Positions 55,581 to 57,979 of a stretch of DNA of 57,979 nt are shown one piece after another. The position numbers and the translations under genes are program-made. Below the pieces are notes generated by a model. It saw only the letters and a program-made list of their open reading frames with translations, did not search any database and was not told where the DNA came from. The DNA lies in NCBI GenBank assembly GCA_007988745.1, contig BJUT01000023.1:1-57979 (forward strand), read 5' to 3'. Origin of the DNA: Pseudoalteromonas atlantica (GTDB taxonomy: Bacteria > Pseudomonadota > Gammaproteobacteria > Enterobacterales > Alteromonadaceae). Numbering within the stretch: position 1 is the stretch's first letter; every line of letters starts with the position of its first letter.

Positions 55581-55814
55581 ATGCAATTTAATCAAACAAT
55601 GATAGATGAATTTACGTTATTAGCTAAATTTCCACGTGAGAGCAAAATGCAAGGGATTAAGTTACATTCGGATGCTGAACCAAGTTTATTAAGCGCGGCG
55701 CAAAGGTTGTTTGATAAAGGCGTGATAGACAGCCCAGATGGCGGCTATTTAACCGAACTGGGCCTTGATTTAATAGAGCACGTGAGTGTTATTCACTGCG
55801 CATTAAAAAGTTAA
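55581..55814 (+). CDS. TIGR02647 family small protein
   Basis: A 77-residue conserved protein. The blocks GIKLHSDAEPSLLSAAQRLFDKG and DGGYLTELGLDLIEH match the TIGR02647 family known from Pseudomonas and other gammaproteobacteria. Function is unknown. An AAGGTG site precedes the ATG. Its stop overlaps the end of maiA by four bases on the opposite strand. Confidence 0.85.
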   Translation: MQFNQTMIDEFTLLAKFPRESKMQGIKLHSDAEPSLLSAAQRLFDKGVIDSPDGGYLTELGLDLIEHVSVIHCALKS

Positions 55815-56440
55815 ACTGCATCGCGCTGATTTTGCGGCGCGGCGTCACTAAAAGCGGGTAATGCATTACAACGTGCATAAATGGCTGCAATTTTTGGATA
55901 CGCAGCCATATCTACATTAAAACGCAACGCATTAAATACCTGTGGCACTAAGCATATATCAGCGAGAGTGGGTGTATTGCCTACGCAAAACCCATTGTTT
56001 TCACTTAGCATCAATTCAATTTTTTCAAATCCAAGCTCTACCCAATGCCTATACCAGGCAGCTTTAGCTTGCTCGTCTACCTCCAATTCGTTGCTTAAAT
56101 ACTTCAGCACTCGTAAATTATTTACTGGATGAATATCACATGCCACTGCATAGCTAATGTTACGAATTTGCGCTTTTTGCCATGCAGTGCCATAAATTAA
56201 CGGCGTTTGCGGATAGCTTTCATCTAACCACTCTAAAATAGCGAGTGATTGCGCTAATACGCCTTCGTCCGTTTCAAGAGCAGGAAGTAAACCTTGCACA
56301 TTTTTATCTAAGTAAGGCTGCGCTAGCTGTTCAGATTTAAGTAAATTAACGAATTGCATATCATGCTCAATGCCTTTTAAATTAAGTGCTATGCGTACAC
56401 GGTATGCGGCAGATGAGCGAAAGTAGCTGTATAGTTTCAT
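55811..56440 (-). CDS. maiA: maleylacetoacetate isomerase
   Basis: A 209-residue zeta-class glutathione transferase that converts maleylacetoacetate to fumarylacetoacetate in tyrosine breakdown. YFRSSAAYRVRIAL holds the SSxxxR catalytic pattern, and the C-terminal half has the helical GST domain. It follows hmgA by 5 bases and is clearly co-transcribed. The next enzyme, fumarylacetoacetase, is not in this operon. Confidence 0.95.
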   Translation of the reverse strand: MKLYSYFRSSAAYRVRIALNLKGIEHDMQFVNLLKSEQLAQPYLDKNVQGLLPALETDEGVLAQSLAILEWLDESYPQTPLIYGTAWQKAQIRNISYAVACDIHPVNNLRVLKYLSNELEVDEQAKAAWYRHWVELGFEKIELMLSENNGFCVGNTPTLADICLVPQVFNALRFNVDMAAYPKIAAIYARCNALPAFSDAAPQNQRDAV

Positions 56441-56445
56441 TGTTA

Positions 56446-57744
56446 TTATTCCTCGCCTGTAAAATGTTTTGTGATACTACGCCAGCACTGAGTGTAATTA
56501 GTTTGGCGCTCTTTTCCTTCAAGGGCATATTTAGTGGGCGATATTATGTAACGAGACTCGAACATAAAGGCCAACGTGTTCTCGTATTTTTGCGGTGCAA
56601 GCTCAGCGTTAGATGCTTTTTCGAATACCTCGGCTTCAGGCCCATGTGGCGACATACAATTATGCAAACTAGCGCCTCCTGGTACAAACCCGTGCTCTTT
56701 TGCATCGTAAACCCCTTCTATTAAGCCCATAAACTCACTCATAATATTGCGATGATAGTAAGGAGGTCTAAATGTATTCTCTGCCACCATCCAACGCGGT
56801 GGAAAAATTACAAAATCTACATTTGCCATGCCTTCAGTGGCTGAAGGGGAGGTAAGTACAGTAAATATAGAAGGATCTGGGTGGTCAAAACTCACGGTAT
56901 TAATAACATTAAAACGTGCTAAGTCGTATTTGTACGGTGCGCTGTTACCGGTCCAAGCAACTACATCAAAAGGCGAGTGTGTAATAGGGCAACTAAATAA
57001 ATGACCGTTAAATTTAGTGACTAATTCAAAGCTACCTTCTTTATCTTCAAATGCAGCGACAGGGTATTTAAAGTCTCTGTCGTTGGCATAGCCATTTGCC
57101 CCGACGGGGCCGCGCTCGGCAAGTTCAAATGCGTGACCATAGTTTTCACAAATGTAGCCACGTGCGGTTTCATCAATTAAATCAACCGAGAATTTAATCC
57201 CGCGAGGAATGACGGCAATTTCCCCCGGCTTTACTGTGAGCTTTCCACATTCGGTGTGTAATAACAGTTCGCCATGCTGAGGCACAAACAACAGCTCACC
57301 ATCGGCATTACAAAAATAACGCTCTTGCATAGAACTGTTAGCAACATAAACATGAATACCCATACCGGTTTGTCCATTGGCACTGCCATTTGCAGCCATT
57401 GTAATTAAGCCATCAATAAAATCAGTGGGCTGTGTGGGAATATCAATAGGGCTCCAGCGCATCATTGTAGGGGGCGTAATTGCTTCAGTTATAGGCGCTG
57501 TTCTTATTAGTGCGTTATCTATAGCGGTGTATTCACCTTGTACCACCGATGGGCGAAGGCGGTACAGCCACGTGCGACGATTAGCGGCTCGCGGGGCGGT
57601 AAAGGCCGTGCTGCTAAATTGCTCGGTGTATAAATTGTACTTCACCTTTTGTGGGGTAAATTGCCCAACAGGCAATGCACCGGGTAGCGCTTCGGTTTCA
57701 AACTCATTGCCAAAACCGCTCATGTAGTTTATTTCGCTGGCCAT
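56446..57744 (-). CDS. hmgA: homogentisate 1,2-dioxygenase
   Basis: A 432-residue non-haem iron dioxygenase that opens the homogentisate ring. It begins YMSGFGNEFETEALPGALP, the family signature. The iron ligands are visible in YYHRNIMSEFMG (His and Glu) and HNCMSPHGPEAE (His). I use the ATG at 57744, which has AGGA 7 bases upstream; an ATG at 57768 gives 8 more residues. It is the first gene of the hmgA-maiA unit. Confidence 0.97.
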   Translation of the reverse strand: MASEINYMSGFGNEFETEALPGALPVGQFTPQKVKYNLYTEQFSSTAFTAPRAANRRTWLYRLRPSVVQGEYTAIDNALIRTAPITEAITPPTMMRWSPIDIPTQPTDFIDGLITMAANGSANGQTGMGIHVYVANSSMQERYFCNADGELLFVPQHGELLLHTECGKLTVKPGEIAVIPRGIKFSVDLIDETARGYICENYGHAFELAERGPVGANGYANDRDFKYPVAAFEDKEGSFELVTKFNGHLFSCPITHSPFDVVAWTGNSAPYKYDLARFNVINTVSFDHPDPSIFTVLTSPSATEGMANVDFVIFPPRWMVAENTFRPPYYHRNIMSEFMGLIEGVYDAKEHGFVPGGASLHNCMSPHGPEAEVFEKASNAELAPQKYENTLAFMFESRYIISPTKYALEGKERQTNYTQCWRSITKHFTGEE

Positions 57745-57779
57745 ATTTAGATCCTGTGAGAGTGACATTGTTTTATTTT

Positions 57780-57979
57780 TCTAGGGCCTGTTTATCTTTC
57801 GAGGTTGAATTTGCAGCAGTCTGTTTGGGAATTAGGCAAGGCAGAGCCTATGCAGTGTGGTTGTTCCCCATAAATAGGCGATAACGTAGCATAAATGCCA
57901 AACAGGCGCTGCCCGAAGGGTTCTGCCTAGGGGCCATTTACTCTTTGTTGCTCGGTTTTTACTTAGCCCACTAGGTTAC
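57780..57979. repeat. probable dispersed repeat, cut by the window edge
   Basis: The last 200 bases do not code for a convincing protein. They are compact, GC-richer than the spacers, and contain a part (57789-57844) that recurs in diverged form at 51192-51247. This pattern fits a dispersed, MITE-like repeat of the genus. I recall similar sequences in Pseudoalteromonas but cannot confirm this here. Confidence 0.5.

Noticed and set aside
1..57979. tRNA, rRNA, riboswitch or CRISPR in the spacers
   Set aside because: I read the gaps between genes and found no cloverleaf, no conserved RNA pattern and no regularly spaced repeats; a covariance-model search would be needed to exclude small RNAs.

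Overview
The window looks like a chromosomal stretch of a marine gammaproteobacterium, most likely Pseudoalteromonas or a close Alteromonadales relative. This is an inference from the low GC content, the large TonB-dependent receptor, the many short convergent or ATGA-overlapping gene pairs, and protein sequences that fit gammaproteobacterial families. I see no rRNA, tRNA, CRISPR array, intact insertion sequence, phage or plasmid module. It is mostly core and housekeeping sequence with one accessory-looking cluster.

Layout. 1-2.9 kb is an iron block: Bfd ferredoxin behind a Fur-box promoter, two tandem bacterioferritins with complementary active-site losses, and a PepSY membrane protein. 3.4-8.6 kb holds a very large hybrid sensor kinase and an SSAT-like acetyltransferase. 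8.7-10.6 kb is alkylation repair: an Ada-AlkA fusion gene broken by one in-frame TAG, overlapping ogt by ATGA. 10.6-16.6 kb has an orphan periplasmic binding protein, tdk, ltaE, rlmF, a hydrolase and a TPR-sulfotransferase. 16.6-23.3 kb has a TonB-dependent receptor, small conserved proteins, an M17 aminopeptidase, a VOC protein and a KAS III enzyme. 23.6-28.4 kb has a RegB/RegA-like two-component pair and several thiol-redox proteins (DCC family, glutaredoxin-MauE, FrnE-like), plus ppiC. 28.5-31.6 kb has an M24 peptidase and a DCC-SDR-flavin reductase operon. 31.8-36.3 kb has ppc and the convergent pyrimidine-salvage genes cdd and udp. 36.7-40.1 kb has an arginase-family enzyme, another orphan binding protein and paeA. 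40.3-46.7 kb is a complete tripartite RND efflux operon with its TetR regulator. 46.8-52.7 kb is the accessory-looking cluster on the minus strand. 53.1-57.8 kb has a phosphatase-diacylglycerol kinase fusion, small conserved proteins and the tyrosine-degradation genes maiA and hmgA. The right edge is cut inside a probable dispersed repeat.

The most interesting part is 46.8-52.9 kb. It encodes an ECF sigma factor, an RskA-type anti-sigma factor, a secreted DUF4331 protein, a cadherin-like lipoprotein, a periplasmic TPR protein and a HupE/UreJ-like membrane protein. Two matching promoter-like sequences occur, one upstream of the sigma gene and one directly upstream of the DUF4331 gene. Each has GCATCCA after a T-run, then a 15-base spacer, then CGTT(T/A). 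This suggests that the sigma factor controls itself and the four-gene envelope operon beside it, whose function is unknown to me.

Starts were moved from the longest reading frame where a Shine-Dalgarno sequence, an ATGA overlap or a terminator made an internal start clearly better; each case is noted. All functions are read from sequence patterns without database searches.
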